A stretch of DNA of 64,000 bases, from contig NZ_KB913032.1 of assembly GCF_000384215.1 (NCBI RefSeq), positions 3,923,665 to 3,987,664 of the forward strand. Reading direction: 5' to 3'. The notes beneath the pieces are model-generated. The model searched no databases. It was not told the DNA's origin and saw nothing but the letters and a program-made list of their open reading frames with translations. Below, piece by piece: positions 52,083 to 60,254 of this stretch (positions are counted from its first letter, which is position 1; each line of letters begins with the position of its first letter). The position numbers and the translations under genes are program-made. This DNA is from Amycolatopsis alba DSM 44262. GTDB lineage: Bacteria > Actinomycetota > Actinomycetes > Mycobacteriales > Pseudonocardiaceae.

Positions 52083-53279
52083 ATGCGCATCGCGGTCGTG
52101 AACAACTTCTTCCCGCCGAGGGTGGGCGGAAGCGCGCACATGGCGGCGTCCCTGGCCGAGCAGTACGCGGCGCGCGGGCACGAGGTGCTCGCGATCACCG
52201 CGGCCTATGCCGACGCCCCGGCCGACGAGACGAAGGACGGCTACCGCGTCGTCCGCCTGCCCGCGGTGAAGATGCCGCAGCTGGGCCTGTCGATCGACTT
52301 CGACATGAGTTTCGCCTCGCTGCGGCCGGGGAACTGGCGGCGGCTGCGGAAGCTGCTGGACGAGTTCAAACCCGACGCGATCCACCTGCACGGGCAGTTC
52401 TTCGACCTGTCGTGGCTGGCCGGGCGGTACGCGCGGCGGCACAAGCTGCCGATGCTGCTGACCATCCACACGCTGCTGATCAGCGACAACAAGCTGTACG
52501 GCGGTGTCTTCCGGTTCCTGGACACCGTGCTGGTGAACCCGATCCTGCGCTACCTCAAGCCGCGGTACGTCATCCTCGACAAACTCGGGGTCGACTACTG
52601 CGTCGAGCGCTACGGCACCAGCGACGCGAACTCGGACTACTTCCCGATCGCCGTCGACACCGGGAACTTCGAGAAGCCGCTCACCCTCGATGTGCGGGCG
52701 GAACACAAGCTCGGCGACGGTCCGGTGATCGTCTCGCTCGGGCACGTGATCCCGCTGCGCAACCGGCTTCCGCTGGTCGAGGCGCTGCCGTCCATTTTGG
52801 ACAAGCACCCCGGCGTGAAGGTGGTCGTCGTCGGCCGCGTGTACCACGACGTCTTCCTGAAGCGAGCGGAAGAACTCGGTGTCGCGGACGCCATCATCGT
52901 CACCGGCGCCGTGCCGAAGGCGGACGTCCCCGCGTACTTCGCGGCGGCCGACATCGTCACGCACGACCTCAACGGCGGCTGCGGCACCGCTTCGCTGGAG
53001 GCGATGCTCTCGGGCACCGCGACCATCGCTTCGGTCACCGAGGACAACTATCCCGGCATCGAACTCCGCAACGGCGAGAACATCCTGCTGGTGCGCCCGG
53101 ACGACAGCGAGGCTGTGGCGAACACCGTCATCGAACTGCTCGACGACCCGGAAAAGCGGGCTTTGGTGGCACAGCGCGAAAGCGCGATGGTGCGGGCCAA
53201 CTTCGGCCTCGACGTCGTCGCGGAGGAACACCTGCGCACCTTCGAGAAACTGGTGACCGAGGCCGATGTTCTTCGATGA
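52083..53279 (+). CDS. GT4-family glycosyltransferase
   Basis: This 398-residue GT-B retaining transferase shows VVNNFFPPRVGGSAHMAASLA at the N-terminus (acceptor-side Gly-rich loop) and a donor-site region, CGTASLEAMLSGTATIASVTEDN, followed by GENILLVRPDDSEAVANTVI. The N-x-G-C-G-T sequence replaces the more common E-x-F-G-x-x-x-x-E spacing, but the downstream Glu of SLEAM is kept. ATG at 52083 follows GGGGAGAG. It overlaps the acyltransferase by 14 bp. Donor is presumably the sugar made by the two genes upstream. Confidence 0.9.
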   Translation: MRIAVVNNFFPPRVGGSAHMAASLAEQYAARGHEVLAITAAYADAPADETKDGYRVVRLPAVKMPQLGLSIDFDMSFASLRPGNWRRLRKLLDEFKPDAIHLHGQFFDLSWLAGRYARRHKLPMLLTIHTLLISDNKLYGGVFRFLDTVLVNPILRYLKPRYVILDKLGVDYCVERYGTSDANSDYFPIAVDTGNFEKPLTLDVRAEHKLGDGPVIVSLGHVIPLRNRLPLVEALPSILDKHPGVKVVVVGRVYHDVFLKRAEELGVADAIIVTGAVPKADVPAYFAAADIVTHDLNGGCGTASLEAMLSGTATIASVTEDNYPGIELRNGENILLVRPDDSEAVANTVIELLDDPEKRALVAQRESAMVRANFGLDVVAEEHLRTFEKLVTEADVLR

Positions 53280-53892
53280 CGAGCGCAGCAACCGGCTGCG
53301 CCCGCAGATCCTGACCGAACTCGTTTCGCAGTACATGAACGACGCCGAGCGCGCTCGTTTCTACGGGCTGCCGGAGTCGACGCGGGTCCGCGAACGGGTC
53401 AAGATCATCAGCCCGGAGAACCTCACGATCGGCGAACACTGCTGGATCGGCGAGGGCGCCGCGCTCGACGCGAGCGGTGGGCTGGAGATCGGCGAGCACA
53501 CCAGCATCGGCCTGAACACGCTGATCTTCACGCATTCCAGCTGGCTCGCGAACATGACGCTGCAGAACCACTCCGGCAGCGACCTCATCGAACGCAAGCC
53601 GGTGAAGATCGGCAAGGGCTGCTTCATCGGCGGCCTGGTCGTGATCATGGCAGGCGTGACGATCGGCGATTTCGCCACCGTGCAGCCGAACTCCGTGGTC
53701 GCCAAGGACGTCCCGCCGCGCACCCTGGTGGCGGGCAACCCGGCGCGTGTCTTCCAGCGCTACGACGACGAGTACATCCAGTCCGAAGTGGAGCGTGTGC
53801 GCGGCGAGAACGCGCGGCGGCGCGCGCTGGCGGAGGAGCGGGGGGACGCTTCTTCGTCCTGGGGCGCACCGGCAGGCGACTTCACGGAGTAG
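53266..53892 (+). CDS. Left-handed beta-helix (hexapeptide) O/N-acetyltransferase
   Basis: The 208-residue transferase has hexapeptide repeats (ISPENLTIGEHCWIGEGAAL; IGEHTSIGLNTLIFTHSSW; VKIGKGCFIGGLVVIMAGVTIGDFATVQPNSVV) and the end cap VPPRTLVAGNPARVF, with a charged C-terminal helix. Related to maltose/galactoside and polysaccharide acetyltransferases that use acetyl-CoA. It is translationally coupled to GT4, so it probably decorates the same glycan. Confidence 0.88.
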   Translation: MFFDDERSNRLRPQILTELVSQYMNDAERARFYGLPESTRVRERVKIISPENLTIGEHCWIGEGAALDASGGLEIGEHTSIGLNTLIFTHSSWLANMTLQNHSGSDLIERKPVKIGKGCFIGGLVVIMAGVTIGDFATVQPNSVVAKDVPPRTLVAGNPARVFQRYDDEYIQSEVERVRGENARRRALAEERGDASSSWGAPAGDFTE

Positions 53893-54550
53893 TCAGAGGC
53901 GTTCGGCGAGCAGCTTCGCGATCGTTTCGTAGACGTCCGCGCGGTACTTCGGGAGGTCGACGAGGGCGAGCCGGACCTGTCCGTTGCTGAGCTTGTCGAC
54001 GGCGACGTACGCCCGCGTGGAGTCCTGGCCGTGCTCACAATGGACGGTCCTGTCGCCCACGCCGCCGACGGTCGTGATCGGCTCACGGCAGAACGCCTTC
54101 GCCGTGTTGTCCACCGCCGCGGTGCTGTCCGCGCCGATCTCCGGCGCGACGGTGATGTGCAGCCGCGGTGCGCCGTCGGGCGACTGATGGATGTCCTCGT
54201 AGAGACAGCTGTACCGCTTCTCGGTGCCTTCCACGTCCGCGGACTGTTCCTTCGCCTGGATTTCCGCCGAGGTGCCGAGGATCTGCGCGAGTTCGCCGAC
54301 GGCGATGAACGGGCACGCGTCGGTGACCGTGGCGGGCGACGCGGGTATCGGCGTGGCGGCCTTGAGCGAAGACCTCGGAGTCGTCTGCGAGCGGACCGGG
54401 ATCTCGATCTCGATGGAACAGGCCGCGGCGAGGAAGAGCAGGCCGACGGTCAGGAACCCTCAGGGTCTTCTCGTGCTGGAAATTTAGCTGACCTGCGGAA
54501 AACCGGTGATCACGACCGGACAATCGGCTTGCTGCCACGCAACTCCTCAC
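53893..54550 (-). pseudogene. DUF3558-type lipoprotein gene broken by a frameshift
   Basis: The mature part is open from 54459 down to 53893: lipobox FLAAACSIEIEIPV, DACPFIAVGELAQIL and a Cys-containing C-terminal half typical of DUF3558. No start codon exists in this frame between the lipobox and an in-frame TGA at 54462-54460. The missing half of the signal peptide (QHEKTLR) is in the neighbouring frame, open up to GTG 54550. Deleting one G in the GGG at 54457-54459 would join them as HEKTLR-FLTVGLLFLAAAC, a normal lipoprotein signal. So this is a natural pseudogene, a sequencing slip, or recoded. It is a third DUF3558 gene beside the intact tandem pair. Confidence 0.65.
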
Positions 54551-54638
54551 CGTAATGATTCACTACTTTCCGTGTTGCTACGTTGTCGGCGATCCCGTGG
54601 GAAGATGGTCTGGTGATCGCAGGCGAAGGAGGAGTTCG

Positions 54639-55214
54639 ATGAGTGTCGTGCATTGGCATCACCGCCTCTTGACGCTCGATGACTGGGCCACGTTGCCGGA
54701 AGATCCGGAACACCGCGCAGAAGTCGTCGAAGGAGTGCTGGTCGTGGCCCCCCGGCCTATGTCGTTCCACCAGCTTGCGGTCACTCGCCTGGGCTACCTG
54801 CTCAACGAGCAGCTGCCCGAATCGCTCATGGCTCTCTCGGAAGCCGAGTTCGTCGTCACGGAACTTCCGTTGACGGTTCGGGTCCCGGATGTCCTCGTCG
54901 CGGCGACCGAGCTCGTGGAAACGAACCCGGCACGTTATGCGGCTCAGGACGTGAGTCTCGTGATCGAGGTCCTGTCCGAGGGCACCGTCCGCACCGACCG
55001 GGTCACCAAGTTCTCCGAGTACGCCGAAGTCGGCATCGAGCACTACTGGATCGTCGACCTCGAAGACCCGGCCAGCATGGTCACCTACCGCTTGGTCGAC
55101 GGCGAGTACGAGAACTTCGGCGAGCACACCGGAAAGGTGAGCTTCGACTTCGACGGCACCCCGCTCACCCTGGACCTCGACGCGCTGACCACCCGCCACG
55201 CCCAGCGCCCCTGA
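54639..55214 (+). CDS. Uma2-family (DUF820) putative endonuclease
   Basis: The 191-residue protein has the PD-(D/E)XK nuclease-like core: AEVVEGVLVVAPRP, the metal-binding Asp in VRVPDVLVAATEL, Glu in SLVIEVLSEG, and Lys in VTKFSEYAEVGIEHYWIVD. The family is widespread and multi-copy in actinomycetes and cyanobacteria; its role is unknown. ATG at 54639 follows GAAGGAGGAGTTCG; the longer frame from 54555 is not supported. Its stop directly abuts the third 21-bp array. Confidence 0.85.
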   Translation: MSVVHWHHRLLTLDDWATLPEDPEHRAEVVEGVLVVAPRPMSFHQLAVTRLGYLLNEQLPESLMALSEAEFVVTELPLTVRVPDVLVAATELVETNPARYAAQDVSLVIEVLSEGTVRTDRVTKFSEYAEVGIEHYWIVDLEDPASMVTYRLVDGEYENFGEHTGKVSFDFDGTPLTLDLDALTTRHAQRP

Positions 55215-55298
55215 CACACCGAGATCGCCGTCCAATCACGCGAGTTCCGCCTCCAATCACGCGAGATCGCCGTCTGATCACGCGAGTCGCGCCTCCGC
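55215..55298. repeat. 21-bp-period array, locus 3, abutting a stop codon
   Basis: Units begin at 55215 (CACACCGAGA, decayed), 55236 (TCACGCGAGT), 55257 (TCACGCGAGA) and 55278 (TCACGCGAGT), exactly 21 bp apart, with ATCGCCGTC- or TCCGCCTCC-like DNA between. The array starts at the base after the Uma2 stop codon. Confidence 0.85.
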
Positions 55299-55393
55299 CG
55301 GCCGCTGAGCCCCGACGCCGACGGGAACCACCACCCCTCCTGAGCCGACTACTAGGCTCAGCAATGCGAGTTTCCCGGCCGGAGGGTGGTCAG

Positions 55394-55957
55394 ATGAGGT
55401 TCAAGCGGTTCGGTGCGTCGTTGCTGGTCACCGGGTTGGCCCTGCTGGGCGCCGCGACACCGGCGCTGGCCCACTCGGAGCTGAAGAGCAGTGACCCGGC
55501 CAGGGGCGCGTCGCTGGCGACGCCTCCGACACAGATCAAGCTGACCTTCACCGGCCCGGTCACGCTCGCCGAGAACCCGATCCAGATCACCGGACCCGAG
55601 AACGCGTCATGGACGGTCGGCCGGGCGGAGGTCGCCGGCGCCGTCGTCACGGCGCCCGTCCAGGCCGTCGGACCCGCGGGCGAGTACACCCTTCGCTACA
55701 AGGTCGTCTTCGAGGACTCGCACGCCGCGAGCGGCTCGGTGAAGTTCAACCTCAGCAACCCGGTCGCGCCGCCGTCCAGCCAGGCCCAGAGCAGCCAGGC
55801 CCCGGCGAGCAGCCAGGCCAGTGCCACCCCGGCGCCGTCGACGGACGAGACCACTCCCGGAGGGCTGTTGCCGGTCTGGGTGTGGATCGTCCTCGCGGTC
55901 GCCGTGGTCGCCGCCGGTATCGTCGTCGCTCTCCGGTTCACTCGACGGAAGGACTGA
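55394..55957 (+). CDS. CopC-domain copper-binding secreted protein with C-terminal anchor
   Basis: The 187-residue exported protein has a signal peptide ending ATPALA-H, so the mature N-terminal His (AHSELKSSDPA) can form the CopC Cu(II) site with the later DSHAASG His. A beta-sandwich (about 27-120), a Ser/Gln/Pro-rich linker and a terminal helix with RFTRRKD tail follow. It probably buffers or delivers copper on the outer membrane face. No CopD or YcnI partner adjoins it. ATG at 55394 follows GGAGGGTGG. Confidence 0.88.
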   Translation: MRFKRFGASLLVTGLALLGAATPALAHSELKSSDPARGASLATPPTQIKLTFTGPVTLAENPIQITGPENASWTVGRAEVAGAVVTAPVQAVGPAGEYTLRYKVVFEDSHAASGSVKFNLSNPVAPPSSQAQSSQAPASSQASATPAPSTDETTPGGLLPVWVWIVLAVAVVAAGIVVALRFTRRKD

Positions 55958-55974
55958 GCCTTCACGCAACGACA

Positions 55975-56008
55975 ACGGTTGAGGCAACCTTTCAGATGGT
56001 CAACCGTC
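55975..56008 (+). promoter_or_regulatory. Possible ECF-type promoter and inverted repeat before the sigma factor
   Basis: ACGGTTGA (55975-55982) and TCAACCGT (56000-56007) form a perfect 8-bp inverted repeat. Inside it, GGCAACC (55983-55989) and CCGTC (56004-56008) have the look and spacing of an ECF -35/-10 pair, which would allow the sigma factor to drive its own gene. Confidence 0.35.
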
Positions 56009-56028
56009 GAACGGAGATGAGGACCAGG

Positions 56029-56538
56029 GTGGCTCGCGGCGATGACGAGTTCGTCGAGTTCGTGCGGAACTCGACGACCCGTCTTCAGCATGCGGCCTAC
56101 CTGCTGACCAGCGACCGCCATCAGGCCGAGGACGCCGCCCAGACGGCGCTCGCCAAGACGTATGCGGCTTGGTCGCGGGTACGTCGCAAGGACGCCTACG
56201 CCTACGCGCGGCAGGTCCTCGTCAACCATGTCATCGACGGCTGGCGGCGTCCGATTCGCGAGAACGCCACCGAGGACATCCCCGAGCAGCCGAGCGGGCT
56301 GGACGTCGCCGGGGCCGTTGTCCAGCGGAAATGGCTCCTTGACGCGTTGCGTACGCTCACAGACCGGGAGAGAGCCGTCGTGGTGCTCCGGCACTTCTTC
56401 GACTTGAAGGAATCCGATGTGGCCGGTGAGCTGGGTGTCTCGGTGGGCACCGTGAAGAGCACCAACTCCCGCGCCCTGACGAAGCTGCGGATTACCGCGG
56501 AGGACGGAACGGAACTGATCGGGGGGCTGGGACGATGA
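56029..56538 (+). CDS. ECF sigma factor, SigE-like SigL/SigE family
   Basis: The 169-residue sigma-70 family factor has region 2 (EFVEFVRNSTTRLQHAAYLL, then HQAEDAAQTALAKTYAAWSRV) and region 4 (LTDRERAVVVLRHFFDLKES, then DVAGELGVSVGTVKSTNSRAL). It is of the actinomycete SigE-family type. GTG at 56029 gives the usual VARGDDEF start and follows GGAGATGAGGA; in-frame ATGs at 55996 and 56017 are alternatives, but the first lies inside a possible promoter. It overlaps the next gene (ATGA), its likely regulator. Confidence 0.9.
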   Translation: MARGDDEFVEFVRNSTTRLQHAAYLLTSDRHQAEDAAQTALAKTYAAWSRVRRKDAYAYARQVLVNHVIDGWRRPIRENATEDIPEQPSGLDVAGAVVQRKWLLDALRTLTDRERAVVVLRHFFDLKESDVAGELGVSVGTVKSTNSRALTKLRITAEDGTELIGGLGR

Positions 56539-57290
56539 CCGACCTCGAGACGCTGCGCTCGGCTTTGCGGGAACCGCCTGCCGAGGAGTTCACCGAGCCC
56601 GACCTCGGCGCGATCATGACCAAGGGCAGGAGTATCCGTCGCCGTCGCCGTCTCGCGACCGGCGCGGGCGGGGTCGCCGCCACCGTGGTGACGGTGCTGG
56701 TCATCGTCGGCGCGGTCGCGCTGAGGAAACCGCCGCCCGCCCAGCAGCAGCCGCTTCCGCCCGCCGCGAGCGCCCCGTCCTCGTCGTCGTCGGTGGCGCC
56801 GACGCCCGCACCGCGGCCGACGAGCACCAAGGCGCCGTCGACCTCGACGCCCTTCGGCAACATCATCTCCCTCGAGACCAGGGGTGACGGTGACCGGGAG
56901 ATGGTGCTCTACGCTTCCGCGCTCGACGAGCCCGATCTGCCGAACGTCGCGTTCGGCCTGCGGATCGCCTATCGGAACGGCGACGGTTCGTACGAGGACC
57001 TGATGATGAGCAACGAGTACAAGAAATCCGACCGGTCGTTCGGCTTCCACGCGGTGGACGGCGGAGATGTGATCCGGGGCGCGTTCGTCCCCGTGTTCGG
57101 CTACTTCGTCGGCGGCGCGGAGCGGATCACCAGCACGGTCCGGGGAAAGCCGGTCGAGGCGAAGGTGGTGCGCTGGAGCGAAGACCCGTCGGTCGCCCTC
57201 TTCTGGTTCGACGGTTCCCAGGTGGAGTCGGCGGGAGTGCTGACCCCTCTCATCGCTTACGACGCGAGGGGCCAGCGCCTCACCAAATAG
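56535..57290 (+). CDS. Putative membrane anti-sigma partner of the ECF factor
   Basis: The 251-residue protein has a short N-terminal cytoplasmic part (1-45, with RSIRRRRR before the helix), one helix (about 50-68), a Pro/Ser/Thr-rich stalk (70-110) and an exported beta-rich domain. No zinc-binding anti-sigma (HxxxCxxC) motif is present, so the anti-sigma role rests on gene position: 4-base overlap with the sigma gene. Lipid- or wall-damage sensing is possible but unproven. It is convergent with the oxidoreductase, only 1 bp apart. Confidence 0.65.
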   Translation: MTDLETLRSALREPPAEEFTEPDLGAIMTKGRSIRRRRRLATGAGGVAATVVTVLVIVGAVALRKPPPAQQQPLPPAASAPSSSSSVAPTPAPRPTSTKAPSTSTPFGNIISLETRGDGDREMVLYASALDEPDLPNVAFGLRIAYRNGDGSYEDLMMSNEYKKSDRSFGFHAVDGGDVIRGAFVPVFGYFVGGAERITSTVRGKPVEAKVVRWSEDPSVALFWFDGSQVESAGVLTPLIAYDARGQRLTK

Positions 57291-57291
57291 C

Positions 57292-58251
57292 TCAGGCCGC
57301 GGCCTGCGTCAGCACCTGGTCGACGACGGCGTGCGAAGGCAGGATCAGGTCGCGCTCGGTGTCGGCGTCGATCTTGCCTTCGAGCAGCTCCAGGAACCGG
57401 TCCAGCTGGGTCGCCAGCGGCTCGCGCGCGGTGACCAGTTCCGGGATCTCGATGACGGTCTGCTGCCGGTAGCCGAGGCCGTCCGGGGTGACCGAGTCGT
57501 GCGAGACGTGCCGGTAGATGGTGACGTCGCGGCGGAGCAGGTCGATCTCGATCATGCGGTCCAGCTCGGACACCCAGAGCGAACGGACCTTGCGCTGCCC
57601 GAGGCGGGAAGCGGAAACCGTGGCGAGCCCAGACTCGAACGACAGCACCGTCTCGATGGTGTCTTCGGCGCCTTCGACCGAATTCGGGTGGAAGTAGCCG
57701 GCGCCGGAGGCGACCCGCTGCGGGGTCGCGCCGCCGAAGAACTGGATCGCCAGGTCGACGTCGTGCACCAGCAGGTCCCACGCGACACCGGTCTTGATGC
57801 GCGGCGCGTAGGGGCCGTGGCGACGGGCCATCAGGTGGATCGGCTCGTTGACCAGCGCCCGCGCGGTCATCACGGCCGGGTTGTAGCGCTCCAGGAGCCC
57901 GCACATCAGCGGGACGTCCTTCTTCGCCGACAGCGATACGATCTCCTTGGAGAATTCGAGGCTGTTGCAGACCGGCTTCTCGACCAGCAAAGGCTTGCCC
58001 TGGCCCAGGATCTCCTGCGCCAGCTCGTAATGCGCCTCGGTGGCCGAAGCGAGCACGACGGCATCCACATCGGACAGTGAGCCGATTTCGGGCGTCCACT
58101 GGGTTTCGTAGCGCTCGGCGACCTTGCGGCCCGCCTCTTCGCGCGGGTCGATCACGCGGACGAGGTCCACGCGCTCGTTCGCGGCGAGGACACGGGCGTG
58201 CAGCGAACCCATGTTCCCGGTGCCGATGAGGGCGATCTTGTGCGTCGTCAT
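57292..58251 (-). CDS. Gfo/Idh/MocA oxidoreductase, GnnA/WbpB-like
   Basis: The 319-residue NAD-dependent sugar dehydrogenase has a Rossmann start (IALIGTGNMGSLHARVLAA), ASATEAHYELA, and the family signature GKPLLVEKPVCNS with catalytic Lys. The C-terminal alpha/beta domain contains DLLVHDVDLAIQFFG, where the His is the usual active-site base. With the adjacent aminotransferase it forms the classic pair that oxidises and then aminates C3 of a UDP-sugar (GnnA/GnnB on UDP-GlcNAc, WbpB/WbpE on its uronic acid). Four-base overlap with the aminotransferase. Confidence 0.9.
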   Translation of the reverse strand: MTTHKIALIGTGNMGSLHARVLAANERVDLVRVIDPREEAGRKVAERYETQWTPEIGSLSDVDAVVLASATEAHYELAQEILGQGKPLLVEKPVCNSLEFSKEIVSLSAKKDVPLMCGLLERYNPAVMTARALVNEPIHLMARRHGPYAPRIKTGVAWDLLVHDVDLAIQFFGGATPQRVASGAGYFHPNSVEGAEDTIETVLSFESGLATVSASRLGQRKVRSLWVSELDRMIEIDLLRRDVTIYRHVSHDSVTPDGLGYRQQTVIEIPELVTAREPLATQLDRFLELLEGKIDADTERDLILPSHAVVDQVLTQAAA

Positions 58252-59354
58252 GCGCCGAGTACCTCGCGAACCGTTTCGATGATGGTGTCCAGATCGGACT
58301 CGGAAAGGTGCGGGTGCACCGGCAGCGAAAGCGCCTGCGCGGCGACGGAAGCGGCCACCGGGAAGTCCTCGACCTTCGCGTCGGGGATCAGCGGGTTGTT
58401 CCGGTAGCAGTCGTAGTCGAAAACGATCTTCGGGTAGTAGATCCCGTTGCCGATGCCCTTTTCGGTGAGGGCGGCGGCGAGTTCGTCGCGCGAGAGGAAG
58501 GCGTGCGGGCCGACCAGCACGGTGTACTGGTGCCACACGTGTTCACGGCCCGGCAGGACCTGCGGGATGTCGAGACCCGGCGTGCCGGCGAGGCCCTCGG
58601 AGAGGCGCTTCGCGTTGGCCTGGCGCGCGGCGGTGAGCTGGTCCAGCTTCTCCAGCTGCGGGATGCCGACGGCGGCGTGCAGGTCGGTCATCCGGTAGTT
58701 GTGCCCGGCGACCTCGTACTGGTACCGGGCGCGCATGCCCTGGTTGCGCAGCACACGCAGCGCGTCGGCCAGCTCGTCGTCATCGGTGGTGATGACGCCG
58801 CCCTCGGCGGTGGTGATGTTCTTGGTGGCGTACAAGGAGAAACAGCCGATCCCGAAGGAGCCGGCCTGCTTGCCCTCGAACGACGCGCCGACGGCCTGCG
58901 CGGAGTCCTCGATCACCTTGAGACCGTGCTCGGCGGCCAGCGGCGCGAGCTTGCCCATGTCCGCTGTCTGCCCGTAGAGGTGCACGGGCATCAGGACCTT
59001 GGTGCGGTCGGTGATCACGGCGGCGACGGCGTCGGGGTCGATCGCGAAGTCGTCGCGGCGGATGTCGGCGAAGCGGACGGTCGCGCCGGCTTCCAGGATC
59101 GCGTTCAGCGTCGCCACGAAGGTGAACGGCGAGGTGACGACCTCGTCGCCCGGTTTGAGGTCGAGCGCCTGGATGGCGGCGACCAGCGCGGTCGTGCCGT
59201 TGTTGACGGCGATCGCGTGCTTCGTGCCGGAAACGCTCGCGAACGCGTCCTCGAAGCGCTTGACCATCGGTCCCTGTGCGATGGCGCCGGATCGCAGCAC
59301 CTCGACGACGAGGTCCTCCGCGTCACGGACGTCGACCACGGTAATGGGGATCAT
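58248..59354 (-). CDS. DegT/DnrJ/EryC1 aminotransferase, GnnB/WbpE-like
   Basis: The 368-residue PLP enzyme has AVNNGTTALVAAIQALDLKPGDEV, VIEDSAQAVGASFEG (Asp to pyridine N) and the Schiff-base Lys in LYATKNITTAEGGVI. The C-terminal GIGNGIYYPK and LSLPVHPHLSESD are typical of the VioA/WbpE group that makes 3- or 4-amino sugars from UDP- or dTDP-keto sugars. ATG at 59354 is preferred; a longer frame to 59444 reads into the divergent promoter. It overlaps the oxidoreductase (ATGA), and the pair is divergent from the LpxA-like operon across 158 bp. Confidence 0.92.
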   Translation of the reverse strand: MIPITVVDVRDAEDLVVEVLRSGAIAQGPMVKRFEDAFASVSGTKHAIAVNNGTTALVAAIQALDLKPGDEVVTSPFTFVATLNAILEAGATVRFADIRRDDFAIDPDAVAAVITDRTKVLMPVHLYGQTADMGKLAPLAAEHGLKVIEDSAQAVGASFEGKQAGSFGIGCFSLYATKNITTAEGGVITTDDDELADALRVLRNQGMRARYQYEVAGHNYRMTDLHAAVGIPQLEKLDQLTAARQANAKRLSEGLAGTPGLDIPQVLPGREHVWHQYTVLVGPHAFLSRDELAAALTEKGIGNGIYYPKIVFDYDCYRNNPLIPDAKVEDFPVAASVAAQALSLPVHPHLSESDLDTIIETVREVLGA

Positions 59355-59512
59355 CTGCAAGTCTCTCTCGACTGGGCGTTCTGGTGCGTCCGGTACAGTG
59401 AGCCGCCGGTTCTGCGCCCGGCCGCCCTCTCTGGCGCGGGCCACACGTTACCGGGACCGCCGAAGCGCCCATTACCCCAGGCTGCCTCCCAGCCACGACG
59501 AACGGATCTCAC

Positions 59513-60244
59513 GTGGTGAACCGCATCCACCCGACAGCGATCATCGGCGAGGGTGTCGAGCTCGGCGAAGACAACGTCATCGGGCCGTACACGGTCATCG
59601 TGGGCCCCGCGCGCATCGGCGACGGCAACTGGATCGGCCCGCACGTGACCATCGGGACCCCCGGCGAGGACCGCGGCCGCGAACACCCCGCGGCCTGGGA
59701 ATCCGCGCCGAACGGTGATCCGGATCACGACGGCCACGGCGTCGTCATCGGCAGCCGCAACCGGATCCGCGAGTACGTCAGCGTCCACCAGGGCACCTGG
59801 CGCACGACCACGATCGGCGACGGCGGCTACTTCCTCCGCGGCTCCCACATCGCGCACGACTGCCTGGTCGAGGACGTCGTCACGGTCGCATCGAACGTCA
59901 TCACCGGCGGCCACTGCCACATCTGGTCCGGCGCGAACCTCGGCATGGGCGCGATCCTGCACCAACGGGTCGTCATCGGCCCCGGCGCGATGGTCGGGAT
60001 GAGCTCCGCGGTCCGCAAGGAGGTGGGCGCGTTCACCATCGCCGTCGGCAACCCCGCACGGGTGACAGGCGTCAATACCGTTGGGCTGTCCCGCCGCGGG
60101 CTGGACGAGGCCACCATCGAGGCCTTGGGACCGTGGCTGAAGGGTAAGGCCGGTCTCCCTGAGGACGGGCTGGCCGACCGGCTGCCCGGCGACCTCTCTA
60201 CCTTGGTGAAGGCGTGGGACGCCCGTCCACGCGACGATCATTAG
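59513..60244 (+). CDS. LpxA-like acyl-ACP-dependent nucleotide-sugar acyltransferase
   Basis: The 243-residue left-handed beta-helix enzyme is strongly LpxA-like rather than merely hexapeptide-like: IHPTAIIGEGVELG at the start, VIGSRNRIREYVSVHQGT (compare IGDRNRIRESVTIHRGT in E. coli), the active-site GSHIAHDC with His112 and His115, NPARVTGVNTVGLSRRG, and a helical C-terminal tail of about 45 residues as in LpxA. LpxA moves 3-hydroxyacyl groups from ACP to C3 of UDP-GlcNAc; with a 3-amino sugar the product would be an amide. Next is a dedicated ACP 10 bp on. Striking in a Gram-positive lineage lacking lipid A. GTG start. Confidence 0.88.
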   Translation: MVNRIHPTAIIGEGVELGEDNVIGPYTVIVGPARIGDGNWIGPHVTIGTPGEDRGREHPAAWESAPNGDPDHDGHGVVIGSRNRIREYVSVHQGTWRTTTIGDGGYFLRGSHIAHDCLVEDVVTVASNVITGGHCHIWSGANLGMGAILHQRVVIGPGAMVGMSSAVRKEVGAFTIAVGNPARVTGVNTVGLSRRGLDEATIEALGPWLKGKAGLPEDGLADRLPGDLSTLVKAWDARPRDDH

Positions 60245-60254
60245 GAGTACGGAC

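Noticed and set aside
59513..60244. LpxA-like gene as assembly contamination from a Gram-negative
   Set aside because: Codon use and GC match the neighbours, it is embedded in an operon with actinomycete-style overlaps, and flanking genes are actinobacterial.
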